From positions 62,001-126,000 of the forward strand of contig JAHHHD010000006.1 in assembly GCA_019359505.1 (NCBI GenBank): a DNA stretch of 64,000 nt, read 5' to 3'. Below are positions 27,711 to 38,800 of the stretch, piece after piece. The position numbers were made by a program, and so were the translations under genes. The stretch is from Drouetiella hepatica Uher 2000/2452 (GTDB lineage Bacteria; Cyanobacteriota; Cyanobacteriia; Elainellales; Elainellaceae). The notes under the pieces were generated by a model that was not told the DNA's origin, searched no databases, and saw only the letters and a program-made list of their open reading frames with translations. Positions within the stretch are counted from its first letter, which is position 1; each line of letters begins with the position of its first letter.

Positions 27711-28451
27711 ATGACAGAAGATAAGCCCGACTTGGGAGAAAAAGCGCTAGGCAAAGTTGTAGAGTTAGGCATCAATAGCCAACTTGATGAAGCAGAGAAG
27801 CTAGATGTAGTGATCCGGACTGATCCAGCTAAATTAGTTCAGGGTAAAGTTGACTCTGTGGCTATTTCGGGTGCGGGTCTAGTGATGAAGCAAGACCTGC
27901 GCATGGAATCGGTGGAGGTAAGCACAAGTAGCGTTGAGATAAACCCGATTAGCCTAGCATTTGGCAAAGTTGAGTTGACACAATCTACAGATGCCCAAGC
28001 TCAACTCGTCCTGACAGAAACTGATCTAAATCGTGCACTAGCATCAGAGTACTTGCATAGCAGAATGCAAAATGTAGAGATACACATAGATGGAGAATCA
28101 AGGGCGATCGATATTCAACAAGTCCAAGTAAGTTTGTTGGATGATAATGCTTTATCTATCAAAGCTGATCTTTTTCAGCAGAATTCTTCAGAGAAGATAA
28201 GCTTCTCAGCGATTGCAAAACCTTCCCTTCAAGACAATGGACAGCGGATTGCGCTAGAAATTCTTTCTGCAGAAGGTCAAGGTCTTTCTTTGGTGCTTGC
28301 GAAAGCTCTGTTTGAACGAATTATGGAGCTGCTAGAGTTCCGCAATTTTGATATTCAAGGCGTGACGTTTTGGCTTAAAGAACTGCATGTCAGGAAGGGC
28401 AAATTAGTAATTCAGGCAACGTCGGTTATTGATCAGTTTCCAGCGCTTTAG
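27711..28451 (+). CDS. DUF2993 (LmeA-like) protein
   Basis: 246 residues. The DUF2993 pattern is visible: an N-terminal helix (LGEKALGKVVELGINSQLDEAEKLDVVIRT), DPAKLVQGKVDSVAISGAGL, and an LTETDLNRAL segment followed by beta-rich repeats. Related proteins bind phospholipids at the membrane surface; in cyanobacteria the role is unknown. No signal peptide is evident, so it is probably cytoplasmic-face. The next gene follows after 193 bases. Confidence 0.85.
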   Translation: MTEDKPDLGEKALGKVVELGINSQLDEAEKLDVVIRTDPAKLVQGKVDSVAISGAGLVMKQDLRMESVEVSTSSVEINPISLAFGKVELTQSTDAQAQLVLTETDLNRALASEYLHSRMQNVEIHIDGESRAIDIQQVQVSLLDDNALSIKADLFQQNSSEKISFSAIAKPSLQDNGQRIALEILSAEGQGLSLVLAKALFERIMELLEFRNFDIQGVTFWLKELHVRKGKLVIQATSVIDQFPAL

Positions 28452-28644
28452 GCTTGCCTTTTCAAGAAAAAATTTGCTCAAATGGATCAGTAGTTATCAA
28501 GGAGAAAATCTATATCAATTCTCTTCTTTGATTTTTGATATGCTGCTATTTTTCGATAATTCTCAAGCGATTACCCCTTGGGAGAGATGTAGAAATTCTC
28601 TGTTTCTTGGAGAATTCAGTCAACTTAATATCTGGGGCAAGACC

Positions 28645-29166
28645 ATGACACAGACTCCTAACATACCACCGTTGATTGAGAGTAACGAAGAGGAATATCG
28701 AGATAGCGGCATTCCCAGCACTGTTGCAGTTGCAGGTCATCCCCTCCATCCCCTAATTGTTACTTTCCCGCTTGCATTTTTAGTGGGAGCTTTGGGTACG
28801 GATTTAGGCTATTGGTTAACAGCAGACGCTTTTTGGGCAAGAGCATCGCTTTGGTTGCTTGGGTCAGGGTTTGTTAGCGGTCTTGTAGCTGCTCTCTCTG
28901 GAATGCTAGATTTTGTAAAAATCGATCGCGTTCGCAAACGGCGTGCAGGTTGGGCGCATATGATCGGTAATGTTGCTGCCTTAACTTTAACTTTGATCAA
29001 TTGGCTGCTGCGTTGGAATGATCCAGCTGATGCAATAGTTCCTATTGGCTTAGTTCTCTCTTTAATTGTGGCATCTCTACTAGGAATTACAGGATGGTAT
29101 GGAGCAGAATTAGTTTATCGCCATAAGGTGGCAGTTATTGGCTATAGCGATCGCCGAGAGGCTTAG
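28645..29166 (+). CDS. DUF2231 membrane protein
   Basis: 173 residues from the ATG at 28645 (MTQTPNIPPL). The HPLHPLIVTFPLAFLVGALG motif is the hallmark of DUF2231, followed by three further hydrophobic helices (LGSGFVSGLVAALSGMLDF, IGNVAALTLTLINWLL, IGLVLSLIVASLLGITGW). It is a four-helix integral membrane protein, possibly heme- or redox-related by family conjecture. The frame is open back to 28429 but the extra 72 residues overlap the previous gene and look non-coding. A good terminator follows. Confidence 0.87.
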   Translation: MTQTPNIPPLIESNEEEYRDSGIPSTVAVAGHPLHPLIVTFPLAFLVGALGTDLGYWLTADAFWARASLWLLGSGFVSGLVAALSGMLDFVKIDRVRKRRAGWAHMIGNVAALTLTLINWLLRWNDPADAIVPIGLVLSLIVASLLGITGWYGAELVYRHKVAVIGYSDRREA

Positions 29167-29188
29167 GAGCAAAAGATAGCATTACAAG

Positions 29189-29218
29189 AAAGGGGGCAAT
29201 TAATCTGCCTCCTTTTTT
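29189..29218 (+). terminator. Intrinsic terminator of the DUF2231 gene
   Basis: 10-bp stem AAAGGGGGCA / TGCCTCCTTT (one G-T), 7-base loop, T run to 29218; 23 bases after the stop codon. Confidence 0.9.
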
Positions 29219-29298
29219 GTAAACGTGAGCATCGATAAACATAAATCAATTCTAAAAAGCAGGTCTGATATGAGAGGTTGACACTCTGCTCACAAAAA

Positions 29299-29433
29299 TT
29301 ATTCAAATTCAAATACGCACTCGATCGTTTTTTGACGCTGTTGCTTGCAGGTATCAAATCGAGATTGAGCATGCCCCACAAGTAGTACTACACCAGCAAC
29401 AAAGGCGATGAGAAAAACAGTGTTCCCTTTCAT
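29299..29433 (-). CDS. Tiny membrane or secreted peptide (44 aa)
   Basis: A 45-codon frame: MKGNTVFLIAFVAGVVLLVG, then HAQSRFDTCKQQRQKTIECV and FEFE. A Lys after Met, a 17-residue hydrophobic core and an A-Q-S junction look like a signal anchor or signal peptide, leaving a short tail with two Cys. It is too short for routine gene callers. The ribosome-binding site is weak (TAGAG). I do not recognise the family; the membrane pattern is the main support. Confidence 0.45.
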   Translation of the reverse strand: MKGNTVFLIAFVAGVVLLVGHAQSRFDTCKQQRQKTIECVFEFE

Positions 29434-29614
29434 AAAACTCTAATTCTTACGAACAACGATAGGCACCAGAAGGCTCATACTTTTAGCTAATCACAGATTC
29501 GATGAAGAAATCGTTCATTCTATCTTGAAGTTTTGATGAACTGATTGCTCAAGCAATATGATGATCGTTGTAACGGCACTTATTTTTTGCGATCGCCCTA
29601 TCCTTTAAAAATGC

Positions 29615-29665
29615 TATAAAGCCTCTAAAATGCTGTGCTATGTCCAGCATTTTAGAGGCTTTATA
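29615..29665. repeat. Intergenic palindrome
   Basis: Perfect 21-bp arms (29615-29635 and 29645-29665) with a 9-base loop; arm begins TATAAAGCCTCTAAAATGC. It lacks the GCGC apex of the other family and lies nine bases from the next element. Confidence 0.8.
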
Positions 29666-29674
29666 AAGAACTTA

Positions 29675-29771
29675 TACCAATTTAAATTGATGAGGCGGCA
29701 GATAATTTTTGAGAGCCGCGCACTGCGCGGCTCTCAAAAATTATCTGCCCTGTTTGGGTCTTAAATTGGTA
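29675..29771. mobile_element. MITE-like element with TACCAATTTAA ends and GCGC-apex stem
   Basis: 97 bp with terminal inverted repeats TACCAATTTAA / TTAAATTGGTA and TTA directly repeated on both sides (29672-29674, 29772-29774), consistent with a target duplication. Inside is a perfect 25-bp hairpin (29697-29721 with 29725-29749), apex GCCGCGC-ACT-GCGCGGC. The upper stem (TTTTTGAGAGCCGCGC) is the same as in the TATAGC family although the ends differ completely. Confidence 0.85.
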
Positions 29772-29817
29772 TTAATAGAAGTCTATGTCAGATAGAGCTG
29801 CGTTAGGCAAAGCTACA

Positions 29818-32800
29818 TCAGATAATGACAAACTGTGTAGAGCTGATGGTATCCATAGACTTGTTTTGCAATGTCACCAGCGTCGCAAACTGATCACCTT
29901 TACCACTGCCGTCTGCATCAACTTGCACTTCTGTACTGCTGCCAACCTGTACCAGTTTCGTGAACTGATGGAAGCGCGCAAACGGTGTGCCACCTGCAAA
30001 AGCAGGCTGGGCAAAGATTTTTCTTAGATCAATGCGATCGCTACTCTCAAAATCAGTGATTAGATCTGTGCCATCTGCCACGCTATTGAAGACGAAAGTA
30101 TCCTTGCCAGCACCGCCCACTAGGGTATCAGTACCCGCGCCACCCACCAACACATCGTCACCTCCTTGACCTAGCAGACGATCGTTGCCTATACCGCCCG
30201 ATAGCTGATCATTATCTTTTCCAGCGTACAGGGCATCATCGCCGCTGCCGCCATTCAGGATATCTCGACCTGCGCCAGAATAGAGCTGATCATTTCCTGC
30301 GCCACCGTCTAAAATATCTCGCCCAAACTTCGCGGCACCGTAGCCACTGAAGATACGATCGTTGCCATCTCCGCCCCGAAGAACATCGTTGTCATAGCTG
30401 CCTTTGATAGTCTCCGATCGCTTGGAGCCTTTGTGTCGCAGACCAAGCTTGCCGCCCTTAAATTGAATCACGGGTAGCGCGATGCCAGTTTTGCCCTTAA
30501 TCCAGCCAGTGTCGGTGTCAGATGTCAGAGTATTACCCGCTATGTCGATGATATTGCTGGAAGTGAGTAAGAGGCTGTATTTGCCGTCCGATACAGTCAG
30601 AGGCTGCAAATTACCCAATGTCCAAGTGATGTTATCGAGAGTCGTCAGCGTAGCTCCAGTCAGAGGAATAGAACTTCCGTCACGACTAAATTTCAGGTCG
30701 CTGAGGTCAAAATTAGCAACGGCTTCACTAAAGCGTAAAGTCAGGGTACCGACCAATGGATCGATCGTGCTATCGCGGGCATCCGGGCTGACGCTTAGCA
30801 CTAAGCTAGTAGCAGGTTTAGTATCAATCTGTAGATTCAAGTCGCCAGAAGTTGGGCTAACATTCCCAGCCTTATCCGTTGCTTTAACGCTGAGCTTATA
30901 GCTGCCGTCTGCCAACGGAGTTTTGGGTGTAAAGCTCCAGTTGCCTAAACTATCTACTTGAGTGGTACCTAAAGAGACTGTTCCAGTAAAGATTTCGATC
31001 GTGCTGCCTGCTTCTCCGGTACCCATGACGGTAGGAGCATTGTTCTTCGTAATACCATCGCTGTTCGAGAATCCGGTATCGCTGCTAATCGCCAAAGACG
31101 TGACAGGCGCTGTAGGCGGTGTGCTATCAAAAGTGCGGCTAAGCTGAGCAGCAGCAGTATTATCATTCCCTGCAATGTCTTGAGCGGCTCCGGCTCCCAC
31201 ATCGACCGTGATACCTCCATTGCCTGCCGGAGTCACCGTAAAGGTATAGGTGGTATTAGAAACAGGGGTAAAGTTGCTGACGCTACCGTTGCCGATCGCC
31301 AGATCTGCTGCCGTAAAATCTGTTACCCCCTGGCTGAAGGTCGCTGTGACCGTGAAAGGCGCGTTGACATCGGCGGGTGCAGGTGAACTTAAGGCGATCG
31401 TGGGCAATGTCGTGTCAATTTCTACTGTCAGTGCCGGACTGCTAGCCACATTGCCAGCCACATCCAGGGTCGTTGCCGTGAAACCATAGATGCCGTCTGC
31501 CAAGGGGGTGCTGGCGTAATCAAATAGCCAGTCTCCAGCTCCATCTGCTGTGGTTGTGCCGATAGCTGTGCCACCTTGAAGAATGGCGATCGTACTGTTA
31601 GCAACGGCTGTTCCACTGAATAATAGGGTGTTGTCACGGGTAATACCATCGCCTATTATGCCGCTATCGGTATCAAACCCAGAAATAATGGGAGAGCTGG
31701 GGGGTGTTGTGTCAATCTCGACATCAAAGGCAGTAGAGAAGACGCTGACATTGCCCACTGAATCGGCTGTTGTCGCAGTAAAACTATAGGCACCGTCGGC
31801 TAACACCGTGCCTGTGTAGTCAAATGCCCAACTGCCGCTAGCGTCGGTTGGGGCAGTGCCTATAGCAATGCTGCCTTGGAAAATCGTAATGGTGCTATCG
31901 GCTTCGGCAGTACCGTTCAGGATGAGCGTATTGTCGTTGGTGATGCGATCGCCAGAAATGCCACTATCGGCGCTAAGGCTGACAATCACAGGTGAAGCGG
32001 GTGGAGTCGTATCGACAGTAATGGTAAACGCAGCAGAATCCAGACTGATATTTCCTGCTGTGTCGGTGGCAGTGGCGGTGAGGTCATGAGAGCCATCAGC
32101 CAAGGGAATGGTAGTGTAGTCAAACGCCCAGTTGCCACTGACATCGGCTGTGGTTGTGCCCAGAGAAAAACTATTGCGGTAGACTCGAACGGTCGTATTA
32201 GCCTCAGCTGTTCCACTGATGATAAGTCGGTTATCGTTCGTAATCCGATCTCCGGGAGTGCCTGTGTCATCGGTAATAGCCGTTACCACAGGGGCAGCTG
32301 GGGCGGCTGCATCAACTTTGATGAGGAATGCCGTAGAAGCCGCGCTGATATTGCCAGCCGCATCCATGGTTTTGCTGGTGAAACTATAGGTACCGTCGGC
32401 TAAAGGCGTACTGGTGTGGTCGAATAGCCAGTCTCCAGCGCCATCAGCAATTGTGGTGCCCATGGACACTCCATCTTGAAAGACTTCCACCTGACTATTG
32501 GCTTCAGCAGTACCGCCCAAAATTAGGGTGTTGTCATTGGTAATGCCGTCTCCAGGTATGTCGCTGTCGGTCGTGATATCGATAATAGTGGGAGCCACAG
32601 GAACAACCGTGTCGATCGTGACATCAAAGACGGTACTGATCGGGCTGACATTGCCAGCAACATCCGTAGTTGTCGTGGTAAAAGCATAAGTGCCATCTGT
32701 CAGAAGCGTGCCTGTGTAGTCAAATGACCATTTGCCTGTCGCGTCAGTGATAGTAGTGCCAATGGATGTACTGTCTCGAAAGACCTCGATTAGGCTGTTG

Positions 32801-35800
32801 GCTTCGGCTGTACCGTTGAGGATCAGGGTGTTGTCATTGGTAATGCCGTCATCCGCCACACCTGCATCCGTGCTGATACCGCTCACGATCGCCTCACCAG
32901 GAGCCAGTGTGTCAATTGTGGCATTCAGTGCCGCAGAAGCCACGCTAGTGTTGCCTGTAGCATCGGTGGCGGTGGCGGTGAAGGCATAGCTGCCGTCGGC
33001 TAAGGGGGTTGAGGTGTAATCAAACGACCAGTTTCCAGTGGCATCAGCCGTAGCCGTACCAATCGCCCCTCCATCAAGAAAAACTTGAATGGCGCTGTTG
33101 GCTTCGGCCGTGCCATCGAGGATAAGCGTATTATCTTGGGTGATAAAGTCGTTGGGCGCACCGCTGTCGTCGGTAATGGCAGCTACAACAGGAGCGGCAG
33201 GCAAGGCAGTGTCGATTGTAATATTCAGTGCCGCAGAAACAGCGCTGAGATTTCCGGCAGCATCGGTGGCCGTGGCAGTCAGGGCGTGATTACCATCCGC
33301 GATCGCCGTGCCCGTGTAGTCAAATGTCCAGTTGCCTGTACCGTTCGTGGTGGCAGTCCCGATCGCATTGCCATCTAGCAACACCTGAACTTGGCTATTG
33401 GCTTCCGCAGTGCCCGAAATGACCAGCGTGTTGTCGTTCGTAATGCCGTCTGCTGGAGTAGCGCTGTCATCGGTAATGGCAGCTACAACAGGAGCGGCAG
33501 GTAGAGCAGTGTCAATCGTGATATTCAGTGCCGCAGAAACAGCGCTGAGATTTCCGGCAGCATCGGTGGCCGTGGCGGTCAGGTCGTGATTACCATCCGC
33601 GATCGCCGTGCCCGTGTAATCAAATGTCCAGTTGCCTGTACCGTTCGTGGTGGCAATCCCGATCGCATTGCCATCTAGCAACACCTGAACTTGGCTATTG
33701 GCTTCCGCAGTGCCCGAAATGACCAGCGTATTGTCATTGGTAATACCATCTGCCGGGGTGGCGCTGTCGTCGGTAATGGCAGCTACAACAGGAGCGGCAG
33801 GCAAGGCAGTGTCGATCGTGATATTCAGTGCCGCAGAAACAGCGCTGAGATTTCCGGCAGCATCGGTGGCCGTGGCAGTCAGGGCGTGATTGCCATCCGC
33901 GATCGCTGTGCCCGTGTAGTCAAATGTCCAGTTGCCTGTACCGTTCGTGGTGGCAATCCCGATCGCATTGCCATCTAGCAACACCTGAACTTGGCTATTG
34001 GCTTCAGCAGTGCCCGAAATGACCAGCATGTTGTCATTGGTAATGCCGTCTGCCGGGGTGGCGCTGTCAGTCGTGATAGCACTCACAACGGGTGCAGGAG
34101 GCGCGATCGTATCCACCACAACCGCCAGCGGAGTAGAGGCAGCACTGAGATTTCCGGCAGCATCGGTGGCCGTGGCAGTCAGGGCGTGATTGCCATCCGC
34201 GATCGCCGTGCCCGTGTAATCAAATGTCCAGTTGCCTGTACCGTTCGTGGTGGCAATCCCGATCGCATTGCCATCTAACAACACCTGAACTTGGCTATTG
34301 GCTTCAGCAGTGCCCGAAATCACCAGCATATTGTCATTGGTCATGCCATCTGCTGGGGTGGCGCTGTCAGTCGTGATAGCACTCACAACGGGTGCAGGAG
34401 GCGCGATCGTATCCACCACAACCGCCAGCGGAGTAGAGGCAGCACTGAGATTTCCGGCGGCATCTGTCGCCGTTGCCGTGAAACTGTGATTGCCGTCCGT
34501 GAGGAGGGTGCCGCTATAGTCAAACGTCCAGTTTCCCGCTGCATCTGCTGTAACCGTGCCAATGGCGGTACCGCCATCAGAGACTTGAACGGTGCCATTG
34601 GCTTCGGCAGTACCCGTCAAAACCAAAGTATTGTCACCAGTGACACCATCTCCCGCTACGCCTGTATCAGCGCTGAAGCTAATGATCAGAGGAGCAGCAG
34701 GGGCGATCGTATCTACTGTGACATTGAAAGGTGCGGAAACTATGCCAATATTCCCGGCAATATCGGTGGCAGAAGCCGTGAAGACATAGTTGCTATCCAC
34801 CAGAACCGTACCCGTATAATCAAACGACCAGTTGCCCGTCGCATTCGCGATCGTCGTACCCAGGGCAGCGCCGTTGCGGAAAACCCTAACAGTGCTGTTG
34901 GCTTCGGCAGTGCCACCTATCACCAGAGTTTTGTCGCTGGTAATGCCGTCAGGCAGGTTCGTGTCGGTGGTAATGCTAGTGACAGCGGGCGCAGGAGGGG
35001 CGATCGCATCCACTATGACGTTAAAGGGTGCGGAAGCTGCCCCGGTATTGCCTGCCGCATCGGTAGCGGTGGCAGTCAGAGCGTAGCTTCCGTCAGCTAG
35101 AGTTGTCCCTGTATAGTTAAAAGACCATTTGCCGACTGCATCAGCAGTGGTAGTGCCAATGACAGCGCCATTGAGCAGCACGGTTACCAGACTTGTCGCT
35201 TCGGCAGCGCCACCTATCACCAGAGTTTTGTCGCTAGTGATGCCGTCTGTGGGCAGGTTGGTATCGGTGGTGATGCTAGTGACCGTCGGTGTCGCGGGCA
35301 GCGTTGTGTCGATCGTAACGTTAAAGGCGGCTGAGGCAGCGCTCGTGTTTCCCGCTATGTCAATGGCTCTGGCGGTAAAGGCATAGGTTCCATCTGCTAG
35401 AGCAGTGCCCGTATAGTCAAACGTCCAGGCACCCGTACCGTTAGTGACAGCAGTGCCAACGGCGGTGCTATTTAGGAAAACTTGGACAGTGCTATTGGCT
35501 TCAGCAGTGCCATTGAAAATCAGAGTCGTGTCGCTAGTAATGCGATCGCCAGGCAGGTTGGTATCGGCGGTAATGGCTGCAATTGCAGGGGCAGCAGGCG
35601 GGATTGTGTCAATGGTGACATTAAAGGTGGCTGAGGTGGCGCTGACGTTACCCACGGCATCGGTTGAGCGAGCCGTAAAGCTGTAATTGCCGTTCGCCAG
35701 CGGAATCCCGGTATCAAGGCTCCAGTTGCCGCTGGCGTTGGTAGAAGTGATGCCAATAGCCGTACCACCCAGGAAAACCTGAACGCTGCTGTTGGCTTCG

Positions 35801-38800
35801 GCAGTGCCGCTAATCAGAAGGATGGTATCGGTGGTAATGCGATCGGTGGGATTACCCGTATCATCCGTGATGGTGGTGATAACGGGGGCAGCTGGGGCGA
35901 TCGTGTCAATGGTGACCGTCAGGGCTGGTGAAAGTCCACTAACGTTGTTCGCTAGATCTCTAGCTGTAGCCGTAAAATTATGGACACCATCGGCGATCGG
36001 GGTAGCGGTGTAGTTAAAAGTCCAGTTGCCTGTGGCATTGGCATTAATGGTGCCAAGAGAGACGCTGTCCAGAAAGACCTCAACGGTTCGGTTGGCTTCA
36101 GCAGTGCCCGAAACGATTAGCGTGTTGTCGCTCGTCAGCCTATCGGGGCTACCTGTGTCGGTGCTAAAGCCTGTAATTGAAGGAATGGATGGGGCGATCG
36201 TGTCAACAGTAACCGCAAAGTTTGCCGAAGCGGCGCTGACATTGCCCGCGACATCGGTTGCCCTGGCGGTGAATGTGTAAGCGCCATCCGTCAGAGTCGT
36301 GCCCGTATAGTCAAACGTCCAATTGCCTGTGCCATTGGTTGATGTGAAGCCAATGGCAGTGCCATTTTGGAATAGCTCAACGCTGCTGTTGGCTTCGGCG
36401 GTACCTGCCATTAGCAAGGTGTTGTCATTAGTGACACGATCGCCCGCAATACCGCTGTCGGTCGTGATAGTGGCGATCGTAGGTGCAGCCGGAACTGTTG
36501 TATCGATCGTGACATTGAAAGCGGCAGAAATAGCGCTGACGTTTCCGGCGGCATCGGTGGCTTGAGCGGTAAAGGCATAAGCACCGTTGGCGAGGGAGGT
36601 TGCTGTTGCATCAAAAGCCCAATTGCCAGATGCATTCGTGGTAGCTGTACCGATCGCAACACCGTTTCGCAACACCTGCACTTTACTGTTGGCTTCAGCA
36701 GTGCCGTTGATGATAAGTGTAGAATCCTTTGTGATGCCATCTCCTGCAATACCCGTATCAGTCGTAACACCCGTTACGATAGGAGTTGTGGGAACTGCTG
36801 TGTCTACAGTAACAACAAAATTTGCTGAAGGATTGCCAATGTTTCCAGCGACATCGGTAGCAGTTGCAGTAAAGGTATAGCTGCCATCCGTCAAAGTTGT
36901 GCCTGTGTGGTTAAAAGACCAGATGCCTACCGCGTTCGTAGCAGCGATACCAATTCCTGTTCCATTTTGAGACACCTGAACGGTACTGTTAGCTTCAGCA
37001 GTGCCGCTTAAAATCAGCGTATTGTCGTTGGTGATGCTGTCGCCTACTATGCCACTATCGTTACTGAAGCTAGTAATGGCAGGAGCGATCGGAGCTACTG
37101 TATCCACCGTCACCAGAAAGTTAGCCGAGGCAGGGCTGACATTTCCCGCCGCATCGGTGGCGGTGGCGGTGTAGGTGTAATTGCCATCCGCTAGCACTGT
37201 GGCAGAGCGATCGAGCGTCCAGTTTCCCGTGCCGTTGGCGGTAGCTGTACCGACCACCGTGCCGTTTTGAGAAATCGTGACGGTGCTGTTGGCTTCAGCC
37301 GTGCCCATCAGAATCAGGGCATTGTCATTGGTGATGCCATCCGCACTTCCGCTGTCCGTGGTAATGGTCACAACAGCCGGAGCTGCAGGCAGACCCGTAT
37401 CCACCGTCACCAGAAAGTTAGCCGAGGGGGCGCTGATATTCCCCGCCGCATCGGTGGCGGTGGCGGTGTAGGTGTAATTGCCATCCAATAGCGTCGTGGC
37501 AGAGCGATCGAGCGTCCAGTTTCCCGTGCCGTTGGCGGTAGCTGTACCGATCGCCGTGCCGTTTTGAGAAATGGTGACGGTGCTGTTGGCTTCGGCCGTG
37601 CCCGTCAAAATCAGGGCATTGTCGTTGGTGATGCCATCCGCACTTCCGCTGTCCGTGGTAATGGTCACAACAGCCGGAGCCGCAGGCAGACCCGTATCCA
37701 CCGTCACCAGAAAGTTAGCCGAGGGGGCGCTGACATTCCCCGCCGCATCGGTGGCGGTGGCGGTGTAGGTGTAATTGCCATCCAATAGCGTCGTGGCAGA
37801 GCGATCGAGCGTCCAGTTTCCCGTGCCGTTGGCGGTAGCCGTGCCGACCACCGTGCCGTTTTGAGAAATCGTGACGGTGCTGTTGGCTTCGGCCGTGCCC
37901 GTCAAAATCAGGGCATTGTCGTTGGTGATGCCATCCGCACTTCCGCTGTCCGTGGTAATGGTCACAACAGCCGGAGCCGCAGGCAGACCCGTATCCACCG
38001 TCACCAGAAAGTTAGCTGAGGCAGGGCTGACATTTCCCGCCGTATCGGTGGCGGTGGCGGTGTAGGTGTAATTGCCATCTGCTAGCACTGTGGCAGAGCG
38101 ATCGAGCGTCCAGTTTCCCGTGCCGTTGGCGGTAGCTGTACCGACCACCGTGCCGTTTTGAGAAATCGTGACGGTGCTGTTGGCTTCAGCCGTGCCCGTC
38201 AAAATCAGGGTGTTGTCGTTGGTGATGCCATCCGCACTTCCGCTGTCCGTGGTAATGGTCACAACAGCGGGAGCCGCAGGCAGACCCGTATCCACCGTCA
38301 CCAGAAAGTTAGCCGAGGCAGGGCTGACATTTCCCGCCGTATCGGTGGCGGTGGCGGTGTAGGTGTAATTGCCATCCGCTAGCACTGTGGCAGAGCGATC
38401 GAGCGTCCAGTTTCCCGTGCCGTTGGCGAGAGCCGTGCCGACCACCGTGCCGTTTTGAGAAATCGTGACGGTGCTGTTGGCTTCAGCCGTGCCCGTCAGG
38501 ATGAGGGCATTGTCATTGGTGATGCCATCCGCACTCCCGCTATCCGTGGTAATGGTCACAACAGCGGGAGCCGCAGGCAGTCCCGTATCCACCGTCACCA
38601 GAAAGTTAGCCGAGGCAGGGCTGACATTTCCCGCCGCATCGGTGGCGGTGGCGGTGTAGGTGTAATTGCCATCCAATAGCGTCGTGGCAGAGCGATCGAG
38701 CGTCCAGTTTCCCGTGCCGTTGGCGGTAGCTGTACCGATCGCCGTGCCGTTTTGAGAAATGGTGACGGTGCTGTTGGCTTCGGCCGTGCCCGTCAAAATC

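Larger units (their letters stand above)
29434..29817. other. Repeat-rich gap downstream of the giant gene
   Basis: No gene. It contains the hairpin at 29615-29665, the MITE-like element at 29675-29771 and AT-rich filler. No clear intrinsic terminator with a T run was found for the giant gene that ends at 29818; the element's stem may do that job. Confidence 0.6.

Noticed and set aside
28429-28644. N-terminal extension of the DUF2231 gene
   Set aside because: It overlaps the preceding gene and has no membrane or family features; the ATG at 28645 fits the domain start.
34291-35100. Long plus-strand open frame (and many 60-100 codon ones) opposite the giant gene
   Set aside because: They are the antisense of the Ig-like repeats; each repeat gives the same short motif pattern, there is no ribosome-binding site, and the sense strand encodes a clear protein.
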